64,000 bases of DNA from positions 168,093,084 to 168,157,083 of the forward strand of contig JAIOJX010000030.1 in assembly GCA_022376925.1 (NCBI GenBank), in the 5' to 3' direction. This DNA comes from Tragulus kanchil (lineage: Eukaryota > Chordata > Mammalia > Artiodactyla > Tragulidae). Below the pieces are notes generated by a model, which did no database searches, was not told the DNA's origin, and was given only the letters and a program-made list of their open reading frames with translations. Below, piece by piece: positions 48,254 to 64,000 of the stretch (position 1 is the stretch's first letter; every line of letters starts with the position of its first letter). A program made the translations under genes and the position numbers.

Positions 48254-50322
48254 TTCTGAGGTCCTGTTCTGCTGACAAATTTCCATCGTGTTTCATTTTG
48301 GACTTATTACACTAAATAATAGACTTCATCTGATTCAATGACACAATCAAAGGCTCTTAGATTAAAGAGCATGAAGATCCTGGAGCCAGAGCAAAGTATG
48401 GTGCATCATCCTTGGCTGCTCTGGATCTGGGGCCCCCTAGTGGATGGAAAGGTAATCAAGTGTCCAAGTCTGGACTTTACTAACCAGAAGCAAAATATTT
48501 GGGACCACTAGTCAACTTTGAAATCTTTATTGATTTCTTCCTCTCTGGAGGTATAATAGGATCATTGATTTTAACACTTAAAGGGTTAGATCATAGATCT
48601 ATAGGGCCAGCTTCATGGGCACACAATCGGTGTATCTATACAGGGTCTCATACTTGGTTTAATGCTCTACTGTCCGTGTCTTGAAATCCTTAATCTTCAA
48701 TAAGAGGTCTCCAAAAATTACATTTTGGTTTTGTACTGAGCGAGTACAATTTGTGTAGCCAATCCTGTGCATTAATCATTTACAACTTTAGTTGTAGAAT
48801 GCAGAGAATGTGACTCTGCTATCATCTTTCCAGCCTAAACCTAGGACTTGCCAATGTACAAGAGACATGGTTGAGGCCCAAAGCTGACTTCAAGGGTTAA
48901 GCAGTAGTGTTGATCAAGATTCAGAGACAACAAGGAGAGGGTAGAAAATAAGAAGTGGGGAAGGGAACTAGAAGAGAAGAGACTCCCAAGTACCCACAAA
49001 GGGCTGAGTCTGTGTGGACTGAGATGCAGTCCAATAGGTAAGGGTAAATATTGGGTAAATCATTCTGCTTAATCTTCTGGACTCTCAAGTGCGTGAGATC
49101 TGTCACCAGGAAAATTGAGTTCTCCGGTACAAATTCTCTGGTAAACAACTGTGCCTGCCCTTTTCAGATACTGCCAAACACAATAGAAGGTTATGATAAT
49201 CATTTCACAGAAGAAAACTAAAGGTGTGGAAGTGTGGGGGCGACTCAGCAGCAAGCAGAGAAAACACTTAGGAAATGACTGATTTACAACACTTTTAAAT
49301 TACTTAGCTTCTTGTGCCTCACAGTAATAAAATGAAGAGGTTAGACTGGATGATTTCTGAGGTCCTGTTCTGCTGACAAATTTCCATCGTGTTTCATTTT
49401 GGACTTATTACACTAAATAATAGACTTCATCTGATTCAATGACACAATCAAAGGCTCTTAGATTAAAGAGCATGAAGATCCTGGAGCCAGAGCAAAGTAT
49501 GGTGCATCATCCTTGGCTGCTCTGGATCTGGGGCCCCCTAGTGGATGGAAAGGTAATCAAGTGTCCAAGTCTGGACTTTACTAACCAGAAGCAAAATATT
49601 TGGGACCACTAGTCAACTTTGAAATCTTTATTGATTTCTTCCTCTCTGGAGGTATAATAGGATCATTGATTTTAACACTTAAAGGGTTAGATCATAGATC
49701 TATAGGGCCAGCTTCATGGGCACACAATCGGTGTATCTATACAGGGTCTCATACTTGGTTTAATGCTCTACTGTCCGTGTCTTGAAATCCTTAATCTTCA
49801 ATAAGAGGTCCCCAAAAAATTACATTTTGGTTTTGTACTGAGCGAGTACAATTTGTGTAGCCAATCCTGTGCATTAATCATTTACAACTTTAGTTGTAGA
49901 ATGCAGAGAATGTGACTCTGCTATCATCTTTCCAGCCTAAACCTAGGACTTGCCAATGTACAAGAGACATGGTTGAGGCCCAAAGCTGACTTCAAGGGTT
50001 AAGCAGTAGTGTTGATCAAGATTCAGAGACAACAAGGAGAGGGTAGAAAATAAGAAGTGGGGAAGGGAACTAGAAGAGAAGAGACTCCCAAGTACCCACA
50101 AAGGGCTGAGTCTGTGTGGACTGAGATGCAGTCCAATAGGTAAGGGTAAATATTGGGTAAATCATTCTGCTTAATCTTCTGGACTCTCAAGTGCGTGAGA
50201 TCTGTCACCAGGAAAATTGAGTTCTCCGGTACAAATTCTCTGGTAAACAACTGTGCCTGCCCTTTTCAGATACTGCCAAACACAATAGAAGGATTATGAT
50301 AATCATTTCACAGAAGAAAACT
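48126..50322 (+). repeat. Direct duplication 17 (offset 1099-1101)
   Basis: Copy A 48126-49224 and copy B 49225-50322. Small run-length differences only (tgtgggcg versus tgtgggggcg; aaggttatg versus aaggattatg near the end). No gene is recognised. Confidence 0.93.
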
Positions 50323-50700
50323 TGTATAAACACACCTAATCTCCTCAAGTTTTCCGTAAAACCAGTTTGGTATGAGGAATTTAAAAGTGTAATAAAGATT
50401 ATAACTTTTTTTATGCAGAACATTCACTGAGCTTGATTTTGCAATTTCCTATGCTACTAAGCTCTTTTCATTTCTCTTTGATGTATTTCAACAGTTATGG
50501 GCATATGTCTTTAAATTCCTGGGCCTACAGTGGAATTTAAGACCATCTGTTTTTATTCAGACCAAGGAAGCTGGATTCTTGAATTTTTATCTTTTACTAA
50601 GATCTTAGTAGGAATGTTTATTTTGAAGATATTAAATGTTAGAATTATATAAGATTTATCTTACAATATAGAGGCTTTTATTTAACAAATCTTAGTGTTT

Positions 50701-50870
50701 ACAGTCCATCTGGTGGTTCAGATGGTAAAGAATCTGCCTGCAATACGGGAGACCTGGGTTGGGAAGATTCCCCTGGAAAAGGGATAGGCTATTCTTGTCT
50801 GGAGAATTCCATGGCTTAGCCATGGGGTCACAAAGAATCGGACATGACTGAACGACTCGCAGCACTGTTC
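50701..50870 (+). mobile_element. Bov-tA SINE
   Basis: The tRNA-like head (catctggtggttcagatggt, aaagaatctgcctgcaatac) is followed by the BovB-derived tail (tctggagaattccatggctt, ccatggggtcacaaagaatc, gacatgactgaacgactc). A duplicate lies at 51839-52007. Confidence 0.85.
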
Positions 50871-51838
50871 TAAGTGCTTTACAAATATCAGCATATTTCA
50901 TTCTCATGAGAACTCCTTAGAACGCCACCTTCTCTAGCATCTTCAACATGGAACAATAAATGTATATAGAAATTAAATGACAAGGGAAAACATCTTTAGG
51001 TTTTATGAGTGGCAAAGTGCAGAAAGGTATATACGTGGGAGGAGACTAATAGAAGAAATTTTATTTGCAGACTCCTCTACTACAATTTTAAGTCAATGAG
51101 AGAATTAATATCTTGCCTCCAGATAGAAATGGGCGAGGGTAAACAGTTTTCCCTGCATTTCCTGCTGTTTAATTGCCTTCAGCTCAAAAAAATGTTTATG
51201 TCAAAGAGGCATATTTTGGGATGACATATTCTGGTTTCCTTTAGGATGTGCTCTTATTTCATTTTACAAATAAGGAAACTGGTGCACAAAGTGAACTTGG
51301 AATGAGCATGTAGCCTGAAATCCCTAAAATTACTTTTTCTAAATTCTACTATCCTTCAACTGGTTTCCCTTTTACCAAGGGTATTTCCAAGCAGGGGGAA
51401 AAAAAAAAAAACAACGAAGTTTCTAGATCCTTTACACCTCCTTCCCTAAGTTCTATCTTCTAGAGCTCCTAAGGATATTTCACTCATCCAAACTACCACA
51501 GTGCACACATTCTCTGTACCAAACCTACCATTCTTTAATACATAACACACACTGTTTTCAAACTCACTGATTTCCTCTTTCCTCTGCAAAGATTAAAAGA
51601 AGGTACCTGGAGAAGAATCAAAACAAGAGTAGATACAGGCCTCTCCAAAGAGGACATACAGATGGCCCAAAAGCACATGAAACCCGAAAGCAATTTGGAA
51701 GGGATAAATTTTAAGAAAATGTTTTTTTCTTTTACTAAGATCTTAGTAGGAATGTTTATTTTGAAGATATTAAATGTTAGAATTATATAAGATTTATCTT
51801 ACAATATAGAGGCTTTTATTTAACAAATCTTAGTGTTT

Positions 51839-52007
51839 ACAGTCCATCTGGTGGTTCAGATGGTAAAGAATCTGCCTGCAATACGGAGACCTGGGTTGGG
51901 AAGATTCCCCTGGAAAAGGGATAGGCTATTCTTGTCTGGAGAATTCCATGGCTTAGCCATGGGGTCACAAAGAATCGGACATGACTGAACGACTCGCAGC
52001 ACTGTTC
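51839..52007 (+). mobile_element. Duplicate Bov-tA SINE
   Basis: This is a copy of 50701-50870 at an offset of 1138 falling to 1137, differing by one missing G (atacggag versus atacgggag). Confidence 0.85.
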
Positions 52008-52774
52008 TAAGTGCTTTACAAATATCAGCATATTTCATTCTCATGAGAACTCCTTAGAACGCCACCTTCTCTAGCATCTTCAACATGGAACAATAAATGT
52101 ATATAGAAATTAAATGACAAGGGAAAACATCTTTAGGTTTTATGAGTGGCAAAGTGCAGAAAGGTATATACGTGGGAGGAGACTAATAGAAGAAATTTTA
52201 TTTGCAGACTCCTCTACTACAATTTTAAGTCAATGAGAGAATTAATATCTTGCCTCCAGATAGAAATGGGCGAGGGTAAACAGTTTTCCCTGCATTTCCT
52301 GCTGTTTAATTGCCTTCAGCTCAAAAAAATGTTTATGTCAAAGAGGCATATTTTGGGATGACATATTCTGGTTTCCTTTAGGATGTGCTCTTATTTCATT
52401 TTACAAATAAGGAAACTGGTGCACAAAGTGAACTTGGAATGAGCATGTAGCCTGAAATCCCTAAAATTACTTTTTCTAAATTCTACTATCCTTCAACTGG
52501 TTTCCCTTTTACCAAGGGTATTTCCAAGCAGGGGGAAAAAAAAAAAAAACAACGAAGTTTCTAGATCCTTTACACCTCCTTCCCTAAGTTCTATCTTCTA
52601 GAGCTCCTAAGGATATTTCACTCATCCAAACTACCACAGTGCACACATTCTCTGTACCAAACCTACCATTCTTTAATACATAACACACACTGTTTTCAAA
52701 CTCACTGATTTCCTCTTTCCTCTGCAAAGATTAAAAGAAGGTACCTGGAGAAGAATCAAAACAAGAGTAGATAC

Positions 52775-53692
52775 AGGCCTCTCCAAAGAGGACATACAGA
52801 TGGCCCAAAAGCACATGAAACGATGCTCAACCTCGCTTATTATTAGAGAAATGCAAATTAAAACCACAATGAGATACCACCTCACACCTGTCAAAATAGC
52901 CATCTTCAAAAAATCTGCAGACAATAAATGCTGGAGAGGCTGCGGAGAAAAGGGAATCCTCTTGCATTGCTGGTGGGAATGTAAATTGATACAGCCTCTA
53001 TGGAAGACAGTATGGAGATTTCTTAAAAAACTAAAAATAGAAGCACCCTACGACACAGCAATCCCACTATTAGGCTTATATCCTGATGAAATCAAAACTG
53101 AAAGAAGCACCTGTACCCCAATGTTCATTGCAGCTCTCTATACAATAGCCAAAACATGGAAGCAACCTAGATGTCCATCAATGAATGAATGGATCCAGAA
53201 GCTCTGGTACATATATACAATGGAATACTACTCAGCTGTTAAAAGAAATGCAGAAGACTCAGTCCTAATGAAGTGGCTGGCTCTAGAACCTATCATAAAA
53301 AGTGAATTAAGTCAAAAAGAGAAAGACAAATACAGTATACTAACACACATATATGGAATCTAGTAGGACGGTCTTGATATCACACGCAGGGAACTCATGG
53401 AAAAAAAGACAGAGCATAGACATAGGGACATCGTGGCGAAGAAATAGGGAGGGGGAAGCATGGAGGAAGTAACAAGGAAACCTATAGTGTTAGGTGTGGA
53501 AAAGATAGCTAGTGTCATAGTGCTAAGGGAATAGGAGTGCTTACAATGGCTTGGGGCGAAAGTCTGGAGGGGTGGGATGGGGGGACCGGGGGGGTGGGGA
53601 CCATGGATATGCATATGACTGATCTGGGAACATACATGTCTGTGAACAACAAAACTCTGTAAAACCTTTAAAATAAAGAATAAAAAAAAAAA
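52775..53692 (+). mobile_element. L1 ORF2 C-terminal region and 3' UTR
   Basis: This 5'-truncated L1 retains an open frame of about 188 codons (52800-53363) encoding the end of the ORF2 protein. It includes the cysteine-bearing segment [20 protein letters not shown] and the [16 protein letters not shown] and [11 protein letters not shown] motifs of mammalian L1. The reverse transcriptase and endonuclease domains are absent, so it cannot be active. The intact frame indicates recent insertion. The 3' UTR is G-rich and ends gaacaacaaaactctgtaaa, aataaag and an A-tail. Its first 47 bases also occur at 51637-51683, and its 3' end at 54611-54827. Confidence 0.85.
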
Positions 53693-53701
53693 GTAGATAC
53701 A

Positions 53702-53961
53702 GGGCTCCCCTGGTGGTCCAGTGGGTAAGGACACCACCTTGCAGTGCAAGGGGTGCTGGTTCAATCCCTGGCCTGCGAAGATCCCAGTGCTGCGGAGTGG
53801 CTGGACCGATGCGTCCAACTACCGAACCAGAGCTCCGGGGCGCGTGCACCCATAGCTGGTGCTCTGCAGCAACGGAGGCCACTGCAAAGGGAGACCCACA
53901 CAGGCCAAACAACAAAGACGGAAATAAATGAAAAAGCAATAGAAGTGGCCAAAAAAAAAAA
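53702..53961 (+). mobile_element. CHR-derived tRNA SINE, short-tail form
   Basis: The short form ends atagaagtggcc plus a 12-base A-tail. It lies between the 3' ends of two L1 copies, directly behind the A-tail of the L1 at 52,775. A duplicate lies at 54835-55094. Confidence 0.83.
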
Positions 53962-53965
53962 AGGA

Positions 53966-54066
53966 TACACGCCAGTGTATAACTGTTTCACTTTGTTTTA
54001 CAGCAGAAACCAACACAAAATTGTAAATCAACTATACTCTCATAAAAGTTACTTTAAAAAAATAAA
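53966..54066 (+). mobile_element. L1 3' terminal fragment
   Basis: The words gtttcactttgttttacagc, aattgtaaatcaactatact and ctcataaaagttac mark the last ~100 bases of an L1 of the other 3' UTR type. A duplicate lies at 55099-55199. Confidence 0.65.
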
Positions 54067-54089
54067 GTACCTGCTTTGAGGGAAACATA

Positions 54090-54434
54090 CAGTAAGTCCC
54101 CTAAATATGAACGAGTTTCATTCCAAGAGCGTATTCATAAGTCCTGCTTGGTCATAAGTCCAACGACGTTAGCCTAGATATCCAACAAACACAATCAACT
54201 ATACAGTACTGTATTGTAATAGGTTTATAATACTTTTCACACAAATAATACATTAAAAAATAAACACACCAAAAAAATAGTGCTATAAAATACACAAAAG
54301 CACAACCACCTGTAGGGATGCACGCGTGACAATGTACACCAGACACACGAACCAACTTACGTGACTAGACAGGTGACCACAATTCTCATCTTTGAAAGTT
54401 CACAACCGGAAGGTTCATATGTAGGGGACTTACT
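54090..54434. mobile_element. Tigger-like nonautonomous DNA transposon
   Basis: Terminal inverted repeats are visible: cagtaagtcccctaaatatg at the left and, reversed, tagtaagtcccctacatatg at the right, with TA at each flank (54088-54089 and about 54,435). The interior has no transposase frame. The ends and TA target suggest a pogo/Tigger-derived element of artiodactyls. A duplicate lies at 55223-55567. Confidence 0.72.
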
Positions 54435-54610
54435 ATATAAGTAAACAGTTGAAAGTGGTATGTTGGCAGGCAGAAACACCTGATCACCTCTAAGCATAAG
54501 GAGAAAGGTAGCTCGGAAGCTTCCTTGAGGAGTGATCATTACACTGAATCTTGAAGGGAAATACATACTTCACCAAGCAGACAAACAAAGGAAGAATTTC
54601 CAGGACTAAA

Positions 54611-54827
54611 AAACCTATAGTGTTAGGTGTGGAAAAGATAGCTAGTGTTATAGTGCTAAGGGAATAGGAGTGCTTACAATGGCTTGGGGCGAAAGTCTGG
54701 AGAGGTGGGATGGGGGTCCTGGGCGGGTGGGGACCATGGATATGCATATGACTGATCTGGGAACATACATGTCTGTGAACAACAAAACTCTGTAAAACCT
54801 TTAAAATAAAGAATAAAAAAAAAAAGT
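54611..54827 (+). mobile_element. Duplicate L1 3' UTR end
   Basis: This is a copy of 53478-53694 at an offset of 1133. Several substitutions cluster in the G-rich stretch (gggggtcctgggcgggtggg versus ggggggaccgggggggtggg), plus a C/T change near 54,650. Confidence 0.78.
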
Positions 54828-54834
54828 AGATACA

Positions 54835-55094
54835 GGGCTCCCCTGGTGGTCCAGTGGGTAAGGACACCACCTTGCAGTGCAAGGGGTGCTGGTTCAATCC
54901 CTGGCCTGCGAAGATCCCAGTGCTGCGGAGTGGCTGGACCGATGCGTCCAACTACCGAACCAGAGCTCCGGGGCGCGTGCACCCATAGCTGGTGCTCTGC
55001 AGCAACGGAGGCCACTGCAAAGGGAGACCCACACAGGCCAAACAACAAAGACGGAAATAAATGAAAAAGCAATAGAAGTGGCCAAAAAAAAAAA
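54835..55094 (+). mobile_element. Duplicate of the 53702 SINE
   Basis: This is identical at an offset of 1133, including the A-tail length. Confidence 0.83.
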
Positions 55095-55222
55095 AGGATA
55101 CACGCCAGTGTATAACTGTTTCACTTTGTTTTACAGCAGAAACCAACACAAAATTGTAAATCAACTATACTCTCATAAAAGTTACTTTAAAAAAATAAAG
55201 TACCTGCTTTGAGGGAAACATA

Positions 55223-55567
55223 CAGTAAGTCCCCTAAATATGAACGAGTTTCATTCCAAGAGCGTATTCATAAGTCCTGCTTGGTCATAAGTCCAACGAC
55301 GTTAGCCTAGATATCCAACAAACACAATCAACTATACAGTACTGTATTGTAATAGGTTTATAATACTTTTCACACAAATAATACATTAAAAAATAAACAC
55401 ACCAAAAAAATAGTGCTATAAAATACACAAAAGCACAACCACCTGTAGGGATGCACGCGTGACAATGTACACCAGACACACGAACCAACTTACGTGACTA
55501 GACAGGTGACCACAATTCTCATCTTTGAAAGTTCACAACCGGAAGGTTCATATGTAGGGGACTTACT
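55223..55567. mobile_element. Duplicate Tigger-like element
   Basis: This is a copy of 54090-54434 at an offset of 1133. Confidence 0.72.
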
Positions 55568-55762
55568 ATATAAGTAAACAGTTGAAAGTGGTATGTTGGC
55601 AGGCAGAAACACCTGATCACCTCTAAGCATAAGGAGAAAGGTAGCTCGGAAGCTTCCTTGAGGAGTGATCATTACACTGAATCTTGAAGGGAAATACATA
55701 CTTCACCAAGCAGACAAACAAAGGAAGAATTTCCAGGACTAGCACATAGAGAGGCACAGGTA

Positions 55763-56575
55763 CTGAACAACTCGTCTCAGGACTTAATGAAACTCAGATT
55801 CGTTATGTCTCAGCCTAGAAAAAACTGACTGAGGCATAAAGCAATAGGTAAAAAGCAGATTTATTACTACAGAGTGCTTGTGAAGGATATAAGCAAGCAG
55901 GCAAGGGAGCCCTACCCTGAGACCTAAGTAGAGTGCATTTTTATACTCAAAGGAAAAGTGGGGTGGGGGTGAACACCACCTCCTTCCTCATTCTTTGAGT
56001 AGAGAGCAGGCTTAAATCATTAGCTCCTCCTTCATGGCAGGCAGGAGAGTATTTGACTCTAAATGGTTAAACCAGGAATGTCATGGTGCTATTCAAATCA
56101 GCAAAAGAGTGGCAACATATACTATGTTACATCATCTCAGGATTCCGCTTAAGAAGGGCCTTCTACTTTGGAATGTCATCTTTGCCCTGTACTCCTGTCC
56201 TTGTTGTGCAAAGGTGTTTGTCCTAAGGATCATTGTTTTGCTGATCTCAACCAGCTGGATCCAGGTCTCATTTTTTTTTTGCATTTAATGACCTGGGGCA
56301 TATCTTGTGCCTTTATCACATAGTTTCGTGTTAAGCAGGCCTGTTTTGTTTCACGATGTTCCAGTGTCTTTCCTGAGTGATTATCAATTTACAATGGTGT
56401 CCCAAAATTAATCCCCTATCTGTAATCCCCTAGTGGAATTTCCAAAATTATCCTGTGTAACTGTCCTACTCTATTGCTACCAGCATGAGGGATCATAAGG
56501 AATCTAGGGAACTTCACCAATAATCCAGTGTGATGTAAATGCAGGCAAGAGCATGTGTGGTGTTAAAACACAGTC
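55763..56575 (-). mobile_element. Possible solo LTR of an endogenous retrovirus
   Basis: On the minus strand the left part reads as a polyadenylation-signal region (AATAAATCTGCTTTTTACC-like at about 55,850-55,866) followed by sequence resembling an R/U5 end. No gag, pol or env frame is nearby, so it would be a solo LTR. I could not define clean TG..CA ends or a target duplication, so the limits are approximate. The right part from 56,033 recurs at 57,149-57,690. Confidence 0.35.
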
Positions 56576-58222
56576 AGCCTACCACCCCTTCCCCCCCCCA
56601 AAAGATAAAATTCTTACCGAACTGAATTTGAGTCCTTTCACACGCAACACAGCAAAGCCAATTTTCTGTCTCCAATTGTGGTGAAGGAAAGCACAGCATT
56701 TATTTGAAGGGCACCAAGCAAGCAGTACTGGTAGCGCATGCTCGTAAAACCCAAACTCTCTGGGACCTGCTCAGTTTCAAAACTGTGGCTGTCATATAGA
56801 TGTAAAAATGAATGTGTTTAAAGATTTTGTTTCTCTGATCAGGCAGATTTTATAAGCATCTGCTCAAAGATCAAGACCAAAGAACAGATACATTTATAGG
56901 CCAGAAATACTGAAATAAATGGAGGTAAAACTACCTTCTTTCGCGGGGAGTAAGAAGGGACTGAAATTCTGTAGGAGAGAATTTGCGTCTCCATAGACCA
57001 TCATTTTGCATTGCTACCACTTACAACTTACACAGTTGTAAAATAGCTCCCACAGAATTAGAATCAAGTAGTGCAGAAGGGTTGCTCATGTATATAGATT
57101 TCCACTGAAATTTTCACAGTAAAAAATTTGGTAAGAACTACCTCCACACATGGCAGGCAGGAGAGTATTTGACTCTAAATGGTTAAACCAGGAATGTCAT
57201 GGTGCTATTCAAATCAGCAAAAGAGTGGCAACATATACTATGTTACATCATCTCAGGATTCCGCTTAAGAAGGGCCTTCTACTTTGGAATGTCATCTTTG
57301 CCCTGTACTCCTGTCCTTGTTGTGCAAAGGTGTTTGTCCTAAGGATCATTGTTTTGCTGATCTCAACCAGCTGGATCCAGGTCTCATTTTTTTTTTGCAT
57401 TTAATGACCTGGGGCATATCTTGTGCCTTTATCACATAGTTTCGTGTTAAGCAGGCCTGTTTTGTTTCACGATGTTCCAGTGTCTTTCCTGAGTGATTAT
57501 CAATTTACAATGGTGTCCCAAAATTAATCCCCTATCTGTAATCCCCTAGTGGAATTTCCAAAATTATCCTGTGTAACTGTCCTACTCTATTGCTACCAGC
57601 ATGAGGGATCATAAGGAATCTAGGGAACTTCACCAATAATCCAGTGTGATGTAAATGCAGGCAAGAGCATGTGTGGTGTTAAAACACAGTCAGCCTACCA
57701 CCCCTTCCCCCCCCCAAAAGATAAAATTCTTACCGAACTGAATTTGAGTCCTTTCACACGCAACACAGCAAAGCCAATTTTCTGTCTCCAATTGTGGTGA
57801 AGGAAAGCACAGCATTTATTTGAAGGGCACCAAGCAAGCAGTACTGGTAGCGCATGCTCAGAAACCCAAACTCTCTGGGACCTGCTCAGTTTCAAAACTG
57901 TGGCTGTCATATAGATGTAAAAATGAATGTGTTTAAAGATTTTGTTTCTCTGATCAGGCAGATTTTATAAGCATCTGCTCAAAGATCAAGACCAAAGAAC
58001 AGATACATTTATAGGCCAGAAATACTGAAATAAATGGAGGTAAAACTACCTTCTTTCGCGGGGAGTAAGAAGGGACTGAAATTCTGTAGGAGAGAATTTG
58101 CGTCTCCATAGACCATCATTTTGCATTGCTACCACTTACAACTTACACAGTTGTAAAATAGCTCCCACAGAATTAGAATCAAGTAGTGCAGAAGGGTTGC
58201 TCATGTATATAGATTTCCACTG
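56033..58222 (+). repeat. Direct duplication 20 (offset 1116)
   Basis: Copy A 56033-57109 and copy B 57149-58222, separated by ~39 bases of filler. Differences are few (catgctcgtaaaac versus catgctcagaaac). It includes part of the possible LTR and unique sequence up to the TOPAZ1 promoter region. Confidence 0.93.
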
Positions 58223-58224
58223 AA

Positions 58225-58849
58225 GTACACCTTCTCCCCTACAGTGGCAGTAGGAGACAAAAAATCAAATATTCAGCGATCAGACCTGAAAGAACCATAA
58301 ATAACACACTTCCTCGAAGCTTCAGTCTTTGAACAAAGAAGAAGGTTCATGAAAGACCAAGGTAGGAAATGCCAAGAAACCCTTCTTCCATTGGAAGGGC
58401 GTGGCATGGCGGCAGGTGGAAGCTGACTGAAAAACACAAGGCAGGAAACATGAATAACATTGAGCAGCTGATGGCAGTATGTCAGCCTGCGTCTGCAAGC
58501 CGGAGCCAATGTGAGTGGCTGACAGAGAAAGTCGAATCCAGCATATCTCCTGAATGTGGATGTAAGGGATGATGTGGAAAGAAGCTTGTTTCTGACGGTT
58601 TCCAGGTTTTTGATTTAGATAGCTGGGTATACAGTGGCGCATTAACCAGCACAAGAGGAGCAAGTCTGTGAGGAAAAATACGGTCATTTTTGCATAACTG
58701 GAGTCTGAGGTGCCTACAGAACGTCAGATAGAAACAAACCCCAGAGGCTAGGCACAGAGTTAGAAGCCTCACTGTCTTTGCAAGCAACCAGGCATGAGAG
58801 GCGGCACTTGAGAGAGAGGCCTCAAATGATCCAGAGACAGTCCAACCTC
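58225..58849. other. Unique promoter-proximal sequence
   Basis: This is non-repetitive sequence between the last intergenic duplicate and the CpG island. I recognise no interspersed repeat or exon. It probably holds distal promoter sequence or the 5' UTR start of TOPAZ1, or is simply intergenic. Confidence 0.4.
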
Positions 58850-62567
<3,718 letters not shown>

Positions 62568-62847
62568 TGATGTGCCATTATTTTTTTAACCCATTTATTA
62601 GCTATAATATAGTGTATTATTTTCAAAATCTGGAACTTCGTCATTATCCTGAAACTTAGAATTGAAATAAAATGATTATTATATATATTTGAAATTATAA
62701 TGAGCAGATTAACTGTTCAGAATTTTAAATGGTGATTTATAAGGTGGCTTTTTAAATTACTGAGGTTGCTTCTTTCAAAAGTCAAATTTATTAATTATAA
62801 ATATACAGATACACTTTTATTTCAGTCAAGTTACTTTTTAAGAACAG

Positions 62848-62872
62848 TGTTATTTATATATATATATATATC
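62848..62872. repeat. TA dinucleotide tract in TOPAZ1 intron 2
   Basis: A short (TA)n run. The duplicate copy at about 63,952-63,977 is one unit longer, consistent with allelic or assembly variation. Confidence 0.7.
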
Positions 62873-63260
62873 CTAAGCCATTTTCTGTGGCTTCCTTGTT
62901 GGATTATTCAGTGACCAGAGAAAGCCTTGCAAAATTTTAGTTGAATTAGAACTTAAAAGTAAAAGAGAAGAATTAGAACTAATCTTCAAGGGGGAGAAAA
63001 ACATAAAAGTTTTTTTCATGGTTTTACTTTGAGAGTATGGTTTTAGATGATAAATTAGTCCCAAAGAGGGTGAGTTTGCCTGAATCAACTTTAAATGGAG
63101 CCAAGTAATAATCTTCATGGTCAGAAACTTAATCTTTCTGATTGGCCAAAATTTTACTCAATATTATGTCATATTTTACAAAGTATTTATGATTATTGAA
63201 GCTGTAATTTATGTTTGTATGTTACAATACTTGAATATTTTTGCGTGTTTCTTTTTTTAA

Positions 63261-63671
<411 letters not shown>

Positions 63672-64000
63672 TGATGTGCCATTATTTTTTTAACCCATTT
63701 ATTAGCTATAATATAGTGTATTATTTTCAAAATCTGGAACTTCGTCATTATCCTGAAACTTAGAATTGAAATAAAATGATTATTATATATATTTGAAATT
63801 ATAATGAGCAGATTAACTGTTCAGAATTTTAAATGGTGATTTATAAGGTGGCTTTTTAAATTACTGAGGTTGCTTCTTTCAAAAGTCAAATTTATTAATT
63901 ATAAATATACAGATACACTTTTATTTCAGTCAAGTTACTTTTTAAGAACAGTGTTATTTATATATATATATATATATCCTAAGCCATTTTCTGTGGCTTC

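Larger units (their letters stand above)
50591..52822 (+). repeat. Direct duplication 18 (offset 1137)
   Basis: Copy A 50591-51683 and copy B 51729-52822, with 45 bases of non-matching filler between (51684-51728). A ends within the start of an L1 copy that only B continues. Confidence 0.92.
53478..55742 (+). repeat. Direct duplication 19 (offset 1133)
   Basis: Copy A 53478-54607 and copy B 54611-55742. Several substitutions in the first ~120 bases of B, then an essentially perfect match through the SINE and the Tigger-like element. Confidence 0.93.

Overview
This window looks like nuclear DNA of a ruminant mammal. It contains Bov-tA SINEs (14990-15191, 50701-50870), which are ruminant-specific, together with CHR-type tRNA-derived SINEs, artiodactyl-style L1 3' ends, a mariner MITE and a Tigger-like element. 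The dominant SINE is a CHR-derived family with its own 3' extension, in two tail forms, and with near-perfect target-site duplications. I do not recognise it from cattle, sheep or deer. A basal ruminant such as a chevrotain (Tragulidae) is my best guess, but that is inference.

Layout. Positions 1 to about 58,250 are intergenic and hold no gene that I can support. They are a patchwork of L1 3' ends, SINEs, old MIR/L2/MER5-like pieces, DNA-transposon MITEs, a possible solo LTR and two processed gene copies. One is a near full-length HIGD1A retrocopy (43,782-45,119) with an intact 93-codon frame. The other is a short minus-strand copy of the 5' end of SPRYD7 (28,370-28,656). From about 58,250 the sequence becomes unique. 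A CpG island (about 58,850-59,480) holds the first exon of a gene I identify as TOPAZ1, the germ-cell PAZ-domain protein. Exon 1 (59,138-59,342) and the very large exon 2 (59,998-62,470) join in frame and encode about 892 N-terminal residues. The PAZ-like C-terminal part lies beyond the window.

The strongest large-scale signal is structural. At 21 places a block of about 1.09-1.27 kb is followed directly by a near-identical copy of itself in the same orientation. The blocks cut through repeats, retrocopies and the TOPAZ1 exon without regard to content. Several overlap, so some sequences occur three times. The copies differ mainly by homopolymer indels, a few SNPs, and degraded sequence within tens of bases of the junctions. 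This is what unmerged overlapping contig or gap-fill ends, possibly from two haplotypes, would produce. I read it as an assembly artefact and not as a biological tandem-repeat system. Any annotation of this scaffold, including the apparent second TOPAZ1 exon-2 end at 63,288-63,574 and the repeated HIGD1A pieces, should be collapsed accordingly.

Observations more likely to be biological are: a tailless 47-bp SINE-head insertion with a 14-bp target-site duplication; repeated SINE insertion at one homologous position of L1 ORF2; a SPRYD7 retrocopy that stops after about 34 codons yet has a poly(A) tail; and an L1 lineage with an unusual 3' UTR.
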